Assembly (NCBI GenBank): GCA_027972325.1
Contig: JAPMOS010000010.1
Span: 248,001-312,000 of the forward strand
Direction: 5' to 3'
Length of the DNA: 64,000 nucleotides
DNA from: Paratrimastix pyriformis
Taxonomy: Eukaryota > Preaxostyla > Paratrimastigidae
Position 1 is the first letter of the stretch. Every line of letters begins with the position of its first letter. The position numbers and the translations under genes are program-made. This document shows positions 22,001-32,789 of the stretch, in pieces. The notes under the pieces are model-generated. The model was given only the letters and a program-made list of their open reading frames with translations. It ran no database searches and was not told the origin of the DNA.

Positions 22001-25000
22001 GGGCAGCGAGGGGGGCAGCGAGGGGGGAAACGAGAGGGGAAACGAAAGGGTCCGCCAGGGGGGCCGCCGAAGAGGCAGCGGGGGCAGCAGGGGCAAGCGG
22101 GGCGATTGCAGCAGGGGCGGCGTCGGGTGCGATCTGGGTGGCCGGTGCGATCTGGGTGCTGGTGAGCAGCTCGGCCGGTGCGATCTGGGTGCTGGTGAGC
22201 AGCTCGGCCGGGACGGGGGCCGGCAGCGGGGGCAGGGGCACGTCGGCCGGCGGGGGGGGCGGGGCCGTGGGCCTGAAGATGCCCACGATGCCCGGGTAGT
22301 CGCACCCGTAGACGGCCGCCGCCAGCCCGGGGGAGACAAGCAGCAGCGCCACCTGCGGCCCCACGGGGATCTCCAGGACCTGCAGCCCCCCCACCGCATC
22401 CACCGCAACCACCAGCCACAACCAGCCACAACCAGCCACAACCAGCCACAACCAGCCACCGCAACCACCGCAACCATCGCAATCGCATCCACCGGGTTGG
22501 ACACGAGCCGAAAAACAGCAGGCGGGCAGGCGGAGCGGGCAGGCGGGCAGGCAGGGGGGTGGAGTGGGTGGGCGGCGGACCGCCCGGTCGGCGTCGAGGG
22601 CCCTGGTGAGCACCCGGAATGCCTGCTCGGCGGCCGGGTCGCGCATGGGGATCAGATATAGCCCGGGCGGGCTGGTCGGCACCAGGAACAGCTCCCCTCG
22701 CGCAGGCAGCCGGCGGGCCACCGACAGGCAGCCCAGCGAGCGAGTCCTGCGGGGGCATCCAGAGGCGCACGGGAGGGGCAGCGGAAGTGGTCAGAGAGCG
22801 GCGGGGAGGGGCAGCCGAAGGGGAAGGCGGGGTGGGGGTGTGGGTGGGCGGGGGCAGGCCGACATTGCGGTCATGGCCTCCTGGAAGGGGTCCGTCGGCA
22901 GCCAGGGCAGCGCGCAGACGCCCAGCGGGGCCGCCCCGGGCCCGGGCAGCAGCTGGCCCCGGAAGACGACGTGGTTCAGGTCCCGGTCCACGTCGCGCCC
23001 CCACAGCCCCAGCACCGGAAGCCGGTCGGGGCCGCCCTCCGACGCGGGGGCCACGGGAGGAGGGGCCGGCGCGCTGGGCGGGATGTCGGGTGTCGGTCCG
23101 GCCGATCCGGCCGCGGGTGTGGGCCCGGGTTCGCCGGAGGTGGATGGGGCGATCGCGGGGGCCGTTGTTGGTGTTGGTGGGGGCAAGGTGGGTGGGGGCT
23201 GGCCGCCAGCAGCAGGCGCAGCAGCCTCGGAGGGGGCGGGTGGTGAGGCGGCCTCGGCACTCGCGCCGCCCGGGAGCCGCCTGGGGTCGCTGGGCGGCGC
23301 GGGGCGGTCGGCCGGGAGAGGCGGCGGGGGGGACGGCGAGTCGGCCGGCGGGGAAACATCGTCGGGAGGGGGCGGCGCCGAGGAGGCCGCCTCGTCGATC
23401 TCCATGTCCACGTCCACCAGCAGCGGGACGGCTGGGCTTGACCCGGGCCCCGAGCGGGCCGGCGGCGGTCGGCGGCGGTGCGTGTGGGCGTGGCTGTGGC
23501 TGTGGCCCTGGGGGTGTCCGCTCGCAGCGGGGGCCCGCGTGTCGCTGGCGGGGCGGAGGAAGGGCGCGGTGGACTCGCGGTAGAGCCGATCCATGAGGGC
23601 CGCGTCGGGGGGCAGGCCCACCGTGCGCAGCATGGCCTCCACCTCGGGGTCGCTGCTCCCGCCCGGGCCGGCGGCCTCCGGCTGCTTGTCGGCCGGCGGG
23701 GCAGGGTCGGCGGCGGCGACAGCGGTGGCCGAGGACGAGGCGGCAACGGCCGGGGTGGTGGACGCGGCGGCGGCGGCGGCAGCGGCAGCGGCCCGGGTGC
23801 GGAACTCAGCGAGGGAGAGCTTCTTGGGTGTGGGGACGCTGGTCTTCATGGAGGCCGCCAGGGCGGCCCGGGGGCTGACCCGGCTGCCCGTGGGCACGGG
23901 GATCAGCGGGGCAATGGGCACCGGCGGCGAACCCAGCGCCGCCCCAGGGCCCAGCGGGGCCACCGGGCCGCCCGTGAGGTCGATCAGGTCGTGGAGGGGG
24001 AGGCTCCCGAAGAGGGAGGCCGAGGGGGGCAGAGGCACCATCCCGGTGGTCGCCCGGGCCGGGATGAGGGGCGGGGCGGCGGCGGGCAGGGGCGGCATGT
24101 TGGCGGCCTCCTCGAGGCTGACCGAGAGCAGGACGCACCCCTTGAACGAGGCCCCGTGGTACCTGCGGCCCCCCGTCCCACCCGCAGCTTCCGTCAGCCC
24201 GCGGCGGCCAGGCAACCTCACCCCCACAATATCGGCCTCAGGCCGGGGGGGGGGGGGGGGGGGGGGGGGAGCGACAGGCAGACTGCTTGGTGAGGACGAC
24301 CGCGTCTTGGGGCTCTGGACCTGGGCCCACAGCCGGGCGGCACCAGCCGGGTCGCCACGATCCGCTCCTGCCCGCGCCAGCCAGCGACCACACCCACCGG
24401 CCGGCCATGGAAGGGAAGCAGAGGGCACCCCGTCAGAGGGCATCCGGGGAGCTGGAGCCGGCAGGGCCGGGGAGGGAGGGAGGGAGGGGAGGGAGGGGAG
24501 GGGAGGGGAGGGAGGAGGCCAACGGCCACGGACGTGGAAGCGGTGCACGATGTCGTCCCGGAGGGCGTCCAGGTCGAGGGGGTCCCCCAGGGTCGACCCG
24601 ATCACCAGCACCGTCCGCCCCGGCACCTGCTCAGCGGCGCCAGTGCCCAACCAAGGCCAACCAAAAGCCGCAGTGAGCGGAAATCGGATGGGATGGGATG
24701 GCAGGGGAGCAGGGATGCGCGCCCGAGGCAAACCGGGGCAGCAGGCCGGACGGGTGGCGCAGGCGGCAGCGTGACGGCTGGGGCGGCGGCCCGGGGCCCG
24801 CCAGCAGCAGGCCTGAGATCATCATCCGCAGAGGCGGCCGCCGGGGGCGCGTCCTCGTCGCTCGCCAGGTCGCTGCACGCCGCGCACGAGGAGGGAGCGG
24901 GAGCGGGTGGGAGGGGTGAGATCAGGCGAGCAGTGCAAGTAGAGCGCCCCCGATGGGAGAGCGGGAGTGGAAGTGGAAGCGGGAGGGATGGCGGGCGGTG

Positions 25001-27251
25001 CGAGCAAGGACAGCGATGGGGAACAGCGGCACGGACACTTGGATGAGGCCCTTCCTCGCCTTCTTCGTCTCGGCCTTATGGGGCGAGGGTCCGGTCCCGG
25101 TCGTCGCCGCCCCGCGGGTGGCACCGGGCGCCTGCGCCTTGGGCCGGGCCGCCGCCCCCGCCCCCGCGATCCGCCGCTCATCCTTCCGCGGCTCTCCCTT
25201 CGGCTGCCCGGCTCCAGCCCCAGCCCCCGCGGTAGGCTTCTCTTTTCTGGGCGGCTGCGGCGGCGGCGGCTTTTTGGTGGCCGCCGAGGGCGGGTCGCGT
25301 TTTGCCGGGCCCCGGCCTTTCTTGTGGGACGCCCCTCGGACCCCGGGGCCATCCGAGCCGGAGGAGCTCTCGTCGTCGATGACCATCCGCGGTCGCCGTG
25401 GGGCCGGCCGTGGGGTGGATGCAGGTGCGGGTGCTGGTGCTGGTGCAGGTGCAGGTGCGGGTGCGGGGCCACTGGCCGTGGTCTGGTCGTCGTCGGGCGA
25501 CTGGGCGCGGCGTTGGGGCCGACCGCGTGGGGTGGGCGATGGCACCTCGTCGTCCATGATGATCGGCCGCCCACGGCCGCGGGCTGGCCTGCTCGTGCCG
25601 CGGGGGGGCTGTGTTGCAGGGCGACGGGAGGCGGGGCGGGTCGGGGAGGCGGGGCCCTCGTCGCTGCTGGACTCGGCCAGGATGATTGGCGATCCCAGCG
25701 ACCCCGGGGCCCCCCAGACGGCCGGCGGGCTCGGCTGGGGCTGGTGGGGCTGGGGCTGGGCCGGGGAAGCAGAAGTGGTTGGGGGGGCGGGTGGCTGGGG
25801 ATGGGCGGCGGTCGGGGGGGTCGCGATTGGGCGGCCGCACTGGGAGTAGCCCGCCCTGGGGGCCGAAGGCGGGTGCAGGACGCGGGCGAGGCGCCGGACG
25901 AGTGCCCTGGGGCGGGGGATGCGCTTGAGGAGGGGCGGGGGCAGGGCCACTTTGTGCAGCATGGGGATGGACATGGCGATGGGGCGAGGGGAGGCGACAG
26001 GCGCCGTGGGCGTCATTGTCGGCGGTGGTGGTGCCGGGGGTGGGGAGGAGGCGGGGCGGCCGGCCGGCCGGTTTGGCGGGTGGCGGCGATGGCGACGGGC
26101 GAGGGCGCGAGGCTGCGGGCGGGGCAACGGGGGATGGGCTTGGGCTGCTGGTGGCCCCAGAAGCTGCCGTGGCTGTGGCCGTGGCTACGGTCGGTGGGGC
26201 GGACATTTCTGGGTGGAAGGTCGGTCAGTCTTGGGCCGGATGGGAGGGGGCAGCGATGCGGACCCTCTGGGACGAAGCAGGTCAGGTGACTCACGTCGAT
26301 ATGGCTCGTCTGGACGAGGTACCGGCGCCCGTTGTTGTTCACCTTGTATTTGTCCACGCCCTCTGTGCCCGGGTGCCCGCCACAGGCAGCCGGCACACGA
26401 GGAGAGGAGATGGCCAGGTGTGCGGCGGGGAGCGGGTGGGACGGGCAGACCCTTCTTGGCCGAGACGGCATCGACGAGTCCCAACCGGCATGCCATCAGG
26501 GCCATGTCCCGGACCAGAGCCCTGCATCCCGTGGTGTGAACCCCGCTGCCGAGGCCCGGGGGCGGACAGACCTGTGCTCCTTCTTGGCGATGGTCTCCAC
26601 GGTCTTCCCGCCCTTGTTCCCGAGGAGCGCCAGGATGAGGCCCCGATAGTCCGCTTCGGTAAAACGGGATTCCAGGTCGGCTTCCTCGGAGGACGTCGAG
26701 CGCCGCCGAACGAGGTGGTCGATGGCCCGCTCCTGATGTTGAGCAGCAGTGATGATGCAAATCCAATTCGACAAGAAACAGACAATGTCGCTACCTACGT
26801 AATGGAGAACCCTTGTCGCGTCTTCTCGATCGAACCCAAGGGCCGTCAATTGCCTTAAGGCCTGAGGGGAAGTGTGATATCGGAGCAGGTCGGTTGAATG
26901 CTGACCTCAGGGTCCACCAAGATTTGTTTACTCGATTGCTTCTTTAGACCATGAGAAACGTCGTATTCGACGCACATTCCACGGGCCAACATGTCTTCGG
27001 GGGGAATGCAGTCATTTGCTGTGCTGAAGACAGACCACAATCGCGGACCCAGCTATTCTCGGAAGAGGGGTACCCGACCCATTTGACGAACCACCAGACG
27101 CCGTCTTTCCGCTCCTCCTTATCGAGAATCTGTACACGGCCCGTTCGAGAGTTTGTTTGCCAAAACAGAAAACCAATCAAATGACCTTTTCCACGTCAAA
27201 GAGTTTGTCCTCCTCGGCCTCGCCTTCACGTCTTTTCACGCGACGAGGCAT
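19062..27251 (-). CDS. Very large nuclear-type protein with N-terminal chromodomain and UBA domain (may be more than one gene)
   Basis: The start at 27251 gives MPRRVKRREGEAEEDKLFDV, then across an intron a chromodomain, ILDKEERKDGVWWFVKWVG, PSSENSW. Chromodomains bind methylated histone tails. Next come ANDCIPPEDMLARGMCVEYD, then a UBA domain: LRQLTALGFDREDATRVLHY joined to ERAIDHLVRRR across a GTCTGT intron. After it read DYRGLILALLGNKGGKTVET, RDMALMACRLGLVDAVSAKK and VDKYKVNNNGRRYLVQTSHI. From about 26130 leftwards the protein is long and disordered, with MDDEVPSPTPRGRPQ, ESSSDEG and KKGRGPAKRDPP basic patches. Later folded pieces are GRTVLVIGSTLGDPLDLDAL (about 24620), FKGCVLLSVSLEEAANM, LPVLGLWGRDVDRDLNHVVF, ELFLVPTSPPGLYLIPMRD (about 22690), and SHQVAFLISRLADRTGPAPL (about 20740). 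The LYLIP piece recalls SPOC domains, but this is weak. The stop is near 19062. I join these because exon frames link, but a gene break within 20-25 kb cannot be excluded. Confidence 0.6.
19738..19806. repeat. 12-bp coding minisatellite (AHTP repeat)
   Basis: Five copies of a 12-bp unit encode PAHT repeats on the minus strand, in the C-terminal tail of the large chromodomain protein. Confidence 0.85.
19950..20345. repeat. 15-bp-unit imperfect tandem array, Pro/Ala coding
   Basis: Units like GGGGCTGATGGAGCC repeat with variants across nearly 400 bp. On the minus strand they read as Pro-Ala-Ser repeats. The part at 19990-20100 is the most regular. It may be coding tail or intron. Confidence 0.75.
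22405..22466. repeat. 10-bp tandem repeat (ACCAGCCACA)
   Basis: About five copies lie between the segments encoding LYLIPMRD and LEIPVGPQVALLL, so they are probably intronic in the large leftward gene. Confidence 0.8.
24243..24271. repeat. G-run (C-run on the transcribed gene's sense strand)
   Basis: A homopolymer of about 25 G is interrupted nowhere I can see. It lies within an intron of the leftward chromodomain gene, so it is a C-run in the transcript. Confidence 0.8.
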
Positions 27252-27320
27252 GATATGAGAGCTAGCATATATAGGGCAAAGGGTGGACTCGATTCTGCCG
27301 GCGATCGTGTTCGTTTTGAG

Positions 27321-27909
27321 ATGCAGCCCCGCGAATCATCGGAAGCTGTTGTGGAGGGCTTGGATCTGACTCCCCGAACGATCACTGAAGCCCAGAAACA
27401 AGTTGCCACAGAACACGGACGACTGATGGAATCAATAAAGAACAGTTATCCTGAGCTGGTGAATTTAGAGGCATCCCGAGGGACCACCAACCTTGAGTTG
27501 GTCCCGACTATAGAACTGGCAGATCGAGCCTTTCAAGACAAGAAGAACGAGATGGGACTGACGGTGGAGCCAGGTTCCCCAGTTGGTCTGTGGGTCAATG
27601 ATGGCTGTATGCACTTTCCCGGTTTGAAGCACGTGTGTTGGGGCTCCTCCTCCTTCTTGGACAGGCGGTGAGCCAGAGAAGCGAAATCCTCGAATGGGCG
27701 CTCCAAATGTGCAAAAATGAGCCGAGACATGCCGCTGCCTTCCTCTGCTTCGAGAGGGGCGCAGACCAGATCACTCTTTTCAACGTGATCGAGGATCTTG
27801 CACTGGGCAGAGGGGGAGGAGGCCGAGGGCAGGCGCGGAAAACCTCGACGGTAACGCCGCCAATTTCTATTCATTGATTTGGCAGACAACATTACAGAGT
27901 CGTGAATGA
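27321..27909 (+). CDS. Unrecognised small protein, spliced
   Basis: I do not recognise the family. The start MQPRESSEAVVEGLDLTPRT at 27321 is chosen because the upstream in-frame ATG at 27255 lies in a TATA-like promoter stretch. The first exon continues ITEAQKQVATEHGRLMESIK and NLEASRGTTNLELVPTIELA, ending KKNEMGLT. An intron of about 100 nt (donor GTGGAG, acceptor GGACAG) joins in frame to AVSQRSEILEWALQMCKNEP and GADQITLFNVIEDLALG. A 35-nt intron (donor GTAACG) leads to TTLQSRE and TGA at 27907-27909. The protein is helical, about 150 residues, and has no membrane segment. It is transcribed divergently from the chromodomain gene, with 69 bp between start codons. That it is a gene is likely; nothing is known of its role. 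Confidence 0.55.
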
Positions 27910-28142
27910 ATAAGATCGGCTCTCAAATATGGCGAATATTTCTCAGCTGGTTGCCACCCAGAGGGTGTGAGCCCATAAACCCTCTGTTGCCACCATGCCT
28001 CATCAAACATCGGCAACGAGCCGACAGAACCATGGGATAGAGCTTCAGCAGGCAATTTCTTTGACACAACATCATGAACGAGCTCTCTGAATTTGTTGAT
28101 CGCAAGCTTCAGTTCGGACCGTCGCAACCACTCCACACGCAA
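27867..28142 (-). other. Open antisense frame, possible exon or shadow
   Basis: A 90-codon frame with natural-looking composition (RSELKLAINKFRELVHDVVS, PMFDEAWWQQRVYGLTPSGW) ends at TAG near 27867. It has no ATG and no obvious upstream exon, and it overlaps both rightward genes. It could be an exon of an unseen gene, a relic, or chance. Confidence 0.25.
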
Positions 28143-28789
28143 GCAATTCAGGCACCTGCTCCGACGCCTTCAGGGGCGGTGGCTGAAGTGATGGTCCCTC
28201 GTCGGCGACGGGATGTTCGCCGTGAAAAGAAGCCTCCACCTCCACCTGCCAAACCACTTGGCTCACCACAAACATCTCTCCAGTTTTCAAGAACCCACCT
28301 GATCAAACCAGTCCCCATCAAAGCCACGCCTGCAGAGTATCCGCCTCCCCCACCAGCCACCCCAACCAGTACCGCTCCACCACTTACCGCTCCCACAAGT
28401 GCCAACCCACTCCAACCCGCCGCAATGCCTCCTGCAGGCCAAGTTTCGGTTCAAAAGTCATCATCAACTCCCATCCTTCCCACTCCTTCCCCGCCTTTGG
28501 TGGTCCTGCCTCTTCCCGGGCCTCCTCCCACGGAGGTGATTGCCCGGATGGCCGCCGAAGTCGGCATCCAGACCTCTGTCGTGTATCCCATCGACTTTAT
28601 GTCTGTCAGACCCAGTGAGCAGTAACTGACGCAAATGAGCATAGGCGCTTCCAGGAACACCAGCGGGAAATTGCCCGAGATCTCTATCGGCAGAGCGGCC
28701 CGATTCTTCCCGGAATGGCATGGACTCCGTGGGACCTCATCTACACAGGGGAGCCCCTTGAAGGAGGAGCGGGCCTCGGTCGTCAGTGA
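28074..28789 (+). CDS. Unrecognised Pro-rich protein with conserved-looking C-terminus
   Basis: The start at 28074 (MNELSEFVDRKLQFG) follows an in-frame stop. The middle is basic then Pro-rich (VPRRRRDVRREKKPPPPPAK, PLPGPPPTEVIARMAAEVG). A 44-nt intron with donor GTCTGT joins VVYPIDFM to RFQEHQREIARDLYRQSGPI. The end, PGMAWTPWDLIYTGEPLEGG, looks ordered and conserved. It stops at TGA 28787-28789. The intron is inferred because only this join connects the two good frames. AATAAA follows 21 nt after the stop. Function is unknown; a nuclear or cytosolic adaptor would fit the composition but is a guess. Confidence 0.55.
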
Positions 28790-28809
28790 AGCTGTTCTTC
28801 TCGACAGCA

Positions 28810-28838
28810 AATAAACAGAATGCAAAAAAAAAAAAAAA
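28810..28838 (+). promoter_or_regulatory. Polyadenylation-signal-like AATAAA followed by genomic A-tract
   Basis: AATAAA at 28810-28815 begins 21 nt after a stop codon and is followed at about 28824 by a run of about 15 A. It is probably the 3' end signal of the upstream gene, with internal A-priming or a chance A-tract after it. Confidence 0.5.
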
Positions 28839-28867
28839 CAATATCAGCCGTATCACACGCTTCTTAC

Positions 28868-31800
28868 TTAGAGCAATTTACCCATCAGGCTCTTCATCTT
28901 ACCAAATCCTAGCGAAAGGCGCCCCTTTGAAGGGCCGGCGGGGCCCTCGGATCCGAAATCTGCGGGTGGTTCGGGGAGGGGGGTACGGGAAGGAGTGGGA
29001 GTGGGGGTAGGGGTCGGCACCGAGGTCGGCGCCGTGGCGGCAGCCGAAGCCGTACTCGGGCCGGGGCGCCAGCCGGACATGTCTACGGGCGCCTGAAGCG
29101 GCCAGGTTGGGGCCCCGACGGGGATCTGGGGCGGCCGGAACAGGGGCGAGTTGGCCTGGAAGACGGACGAGGCCTGCTCGACCTCGGCCCGGAAGCTAGA
29201 AGCAAGGAAGCCGAGCGGGTCGGGGGTGAGCCGTGTGTTTGGGGTGTGTTGTGTGTTGTGTGCGATGTGTGTGTTGTGTGCGATGTGTGTGTTTAGTGTT
29301 TGTGCGTGCTGTTTGGGGTGGCTGGGTGCGCGGCTGGGTGCGCGGCTGGGTGCGCGGCTGGGTGCGCGGCTGGGTGTGGCGGACCTGGCCTCGTCGAGGA
29401 CGGAGGTGCCGCCCAGGTAGCAGAGGGTCCCATCGGCCCCGACGCCCGACGTGACACCGGCCAGCCTGGCCGTGGGGGAGAACTCGATGGGCTTGCCGGA
29501 GACGTCCAGGGTGGCCCCCGTGCCGGCCACCTGCTCGACGACCCGGTCCATGGCCCGCATCTCGGCGTACGTCAGGCCCCCGATCACAAAGACCACAACC
29601 TCCGTCGGCCTGGGCCAGCCGCGACCACCGGCCAGGCCAAACAGAAAAGGCGGGCGTGAGTCCGGCATGGGGCCGGGGCAGGGCGTGGGGCCGGGGGCAG
29701 GGCTGGGGGCCGGGGAGGGGTGGGGGGGGGACGGACCGCTCGCGGGCGGCGCCGAACTGGAATGGGAACTGTTCGGTGGACAGCTCGCCCCGCAGCAGGC
29801 GCCCCAGGAGGTTCGCGAAGAGGGCACGTGCTGGGTGAGCTGGTTCTCGGCACCCTGACGTGCCGCGCGGCGGGTGTGGCGGCAGGGGACGGCAGGGAGC
29901 GCAGGGTGAGCTCACGATGGGAGTGGGTCACCCGGGGCAGAGGGGCAGAGGGGGCAGAGGGCGGCGGCGGACCTTTGCGAATGTCTTCTTGAGCATGCCC
30001 TTGGTCCGCGAGAGGAAGCTCTTGTTGGAGAACATGTCCACCTGGCGCACGTGGGCCCCCGCGAAGCCCAACATATTCTGCACCGGGATCTGGGGGGGGG
30101 GGGGGGGGGGGGGGGGCAGGAAGCGCCAGAGGCAGGAGAGCGTGATGGCGTGTGGTGTGTGTGTGATGTGCGGTGGCGGTGGCGGGTGTGTGGACGGACG
30201 GCCAGCCTGCGTGGGTCCTGGCCGGTGGCCTCGGCGAGGATGGTCAGGAAGATGCTGCGGCCCCATCCCGAAGGCCAGCCACCCCCAGCCCAGGGTCAAC
30301 GGGCGCCGACATGGGGCATGGGATCGAATGTGCCGCCAGATGCCGGGAGGGAGGGGCTGACAGGCAGGCGGGGCGGGTCGTGCCGCACGGACGCGGTCTG
30401 GGTCATGCCGCTGTCCTGGGTCTGGTAGCGGAGGGCGTACAGGGTGACCAGGTTCAGGCGCGCCTCCAGCGAGAAGCCCTCGTCCCGGATGGCGCGCTCG
30501 ACGAGCTGCCCCCACGGCCGCCACCAACCGCCACGCCCAGTTGGGGGACCAAGGAGCGGCCAATGGACAGATGAGAAAAGGTGTGGCGGTGCCCTCATAC
30601 GCTGGGCCATACGGCGGGCCAATCCGGAGTGGGGGGCGGGGGCGGGGGCGGGGGGTATCGGGGTATCGTCGCCACACCACCACAGGCGGGGGGAAGGGAG
30701 ACCTTCTTGGCCTCGGCGTGGTCCTGCTGGCAGGCCAGCTCCTGCTCGACCTCGGACAGCTCGAAGAGCCGCTCCCGCTCGACGGCCCCGCTGATGGCCG
30801 AGCTGAGGGCCACGTGCTTGCTGGCCAGCGAGCTGAGCTCCTGCAGCCGGGGCAGCTCCGACACGAACTGGTTCAGTTGCACTGCAGCCGCACCCGCGCG
30901 GGGACGAGGCGGGGAGATTGATGAGGACGAGAACTCACATCATCGAGGAAACCACAAGCCAACCCCCGATCTCCGGCTCCATCCGGCCCCCCATCTCTGC
31001 CCCCATTTCCGGTGGGGGGGTGCAGACCCATGGTGGTGCACTGCTTGCGGCGCTCCATCCGCTCGCCCACGGCCGCGACCAGCTCGCCCACGTGTGTGGT
31101 GAAGAGGCCGTAGTCCTCGTAGCGCAGCTGGCCGAAGAAGTCCGGGTCCAGGCTGGGCGACAGCTGCAGCTCGCCCTCCTGCATGTGGGCCGGCACCGCC
31201 AGGCCCGCCAGGGGGATGCGCCCGTTGCGGATGCCCACAACCTGCTGGATCATCGCCTCGTACGTCCACTGCGCGCGACGGGACACAGCCAGTCACAGAA
31301 CAAGATTTGGCCCCTGCCGAATGACGGTGTCCGCCCAACCAAGCCCTACCCCCGGCACCCAAGGATGCACTGAAAGGGATCGGGACCTGCTTGAGGAGGG
31401 GCGTGATGGGGTCCTCGCGCCGGTCGAGGATGAGCAGCACGGGCGGGGTGCTGGGCCGGCTCTCGTCGAAGGGCAGCAGCCTCGTCCGCTCGTCGGCCGG
31501 CAGCCGTTGGAAGTAGTCCTGCCGGCCAGGGTGCGGCCCCCCCCACGCACACACCCACATCGGCACCGGGATGACGAGGCCGTCACAAGCCACCCACCTT
31601 GCCACTCCATAACCCCTGGGAGGGGGTGGGGGTGGGGGTGGGGACAGACGTGGACGCGGGAGGCGAGGAAGCTGGCGGCGGGGCTGTTGGAGGCGTAGCG
31701 GATGTGGGGCATCTTGTGCAGCGAGAGGAAGAACGAGACAAGCTGCGCCGCCCCGCCCGCCACCCGGACGGATGCAGATGGCGGTGCCGGATGACGCGGG

Positions 31801-32662
31801 GTGACGTCACGACCCAGAGAAGCGAGCCCCCACAGCCCAGCACAGCGCAGTGCAGCGAAGGGAGGGCCACAACCAGCCAGCGGCGGTGGCGAACCGAGTT
31901 TCGGATGGCGATGACGAGGTCCTGGGTGGCCGTGTCCCAGCTGGTCCGCTCCATCATCAGCGTCACCGCCGATGGGGCCCGGCCCGCACCACCCGGGGGC
32001 GGGAAGTCGCGCTGCAGCGACTCGGCCGGCAGGGCCGGTGCTGGCTTGTTGGCCGGGGCCGTGTTGGCCGTGTCGGCCACCGTGAAGATGTGGCATTCGT
32101 GCGGAATCACATCCAAGAAGCATTCCTGTCCCGCCACGCCATGGGGTGGTGGATGATGCCAGGGGGCTGCTGTGGGGATGCCGGACCTGGACAGTGGCAA
32201 CCACCTCAAAGGCGTCGGCCTCTGCGATGTTGTTTAGATTCGGACGGGTGTCAGATCGTTCATCAAGGGCATTTGTGAAGACTGCGCACCAGATGAGGGT
32301 CGGAACGATCCATTGAAAACAGACTGAGGTGATACCGGGCGAATTTGGGGCATCGTATCTCACGACAAAGAAGGTCAATATTTTGGCGAGTGGGCCGCAC
32401 AAAAACGATGGCGTGAAGAACGCAAGGTGGCATGGTGCTCCGAGCCTGAATCTCGATGTTCTCCAGAAGGAATACGTTCTTTTGGACAAGTTCTGAATGG
32501 GTGAAAATAGCGTTGATCATCGATTTCTATCTTCCGTTGGCAAAAGGGTCCATAGAAGAACTAAATGCAGACTGTGGCATCATCGGTAATCAGAGCCTTC
32601 ATCCGCGAATCCCTTTCAAAGAGATTCGACAAAATGTTTCGTGAAAATGCGATGAGGTCCAT
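28868..32662 (-). CDS. VPS45: Sec1/Munc18 family protein VPS45
   Basis: VPS45 clamps SNARE (Tlg2/syntaxin-16) complexes for fusion at the trans-Golgi/endosome. The start at 32662 gives MDLIAFSRNILSNLFERDSR, MKALITDDAT. A 46-nt intron (donor GTCTGC) leads to KSMINAIFTHSELVQKNVFL, ENIEIQARSTMPP, then the SM signature AIVFVRPTRQNIDLLCREI, then VFTNALDERSDTRPNLNNIA. Further left are the hallmark LILDRREDPITPLLKQ (about 31400), QWTYEAMIQQVVGIRNGRI, PDFFGQLRYEDYGLFTTHVG, QLNQFVSELPRLQELSSLAS, RLNLVTLYALRYQTQ, IPVQNMLGFAGAHVRQVDMF, LFANLLGRLLRGELSTEQFP and TEVVVFVIGGLTYAEMRAMD. The C-terminus carries an extra Pro/Thr-rich tail ending KMKSLMGKLL. All canonical blocks are present and in order. Introns contain GTGT and GTGCGCGGC-type repeats and a G-run. 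Confidence 0.95.
29228..29382. repeat. GTGTGT-type and 12-bp TGCGCGGCTGGG repeats in a VPS45 intron
   Basis: Microsatellite-like GTGTGT blocks lead into about four copies of a 12-bp unit at 29335-29382, just upstream (in transcript terms, downstream) of the exon encoding SFRAEVEQASSVFQAN. Confidence 0.75.
30092..30117. repeat. G-run in a VPS45 intron (C-run in the transcript)
   Basis: About 25 consecutive G precede, on the minus strand, the exon encoding IPVQNMLGFAGAHV, in the place of a polypyrimidine tract. Confidence 0.85.
30541..30622 (+). repeat. Dispersed repeat, copy 1 (in a VPS45 intron)
   Basis: About 80 bp containing GACCAAGGAGCGGCCAATGG, AGATGAGAAAAGGTGTGGCG and CCATACGGCGGG. A second copy at about 38848-38941 has the same order and orientation with a few substitutions and a short insertion. 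It looks like a small mobile or duplicated unit of unknown class. Confidence 0.75.
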
Positions 32663-32789
32663 GGGACCAGGAGAAGGGCGGAGTTCGCCGAGAAGCGCAG
32701 AAGAAAAAGAGAGAGCCCCCTCAACCCCAGGCGACGATGTCCTGTCAATTTGTCAATAGGGCCTTCATTGAGTACAACCCCGGCTTTCG

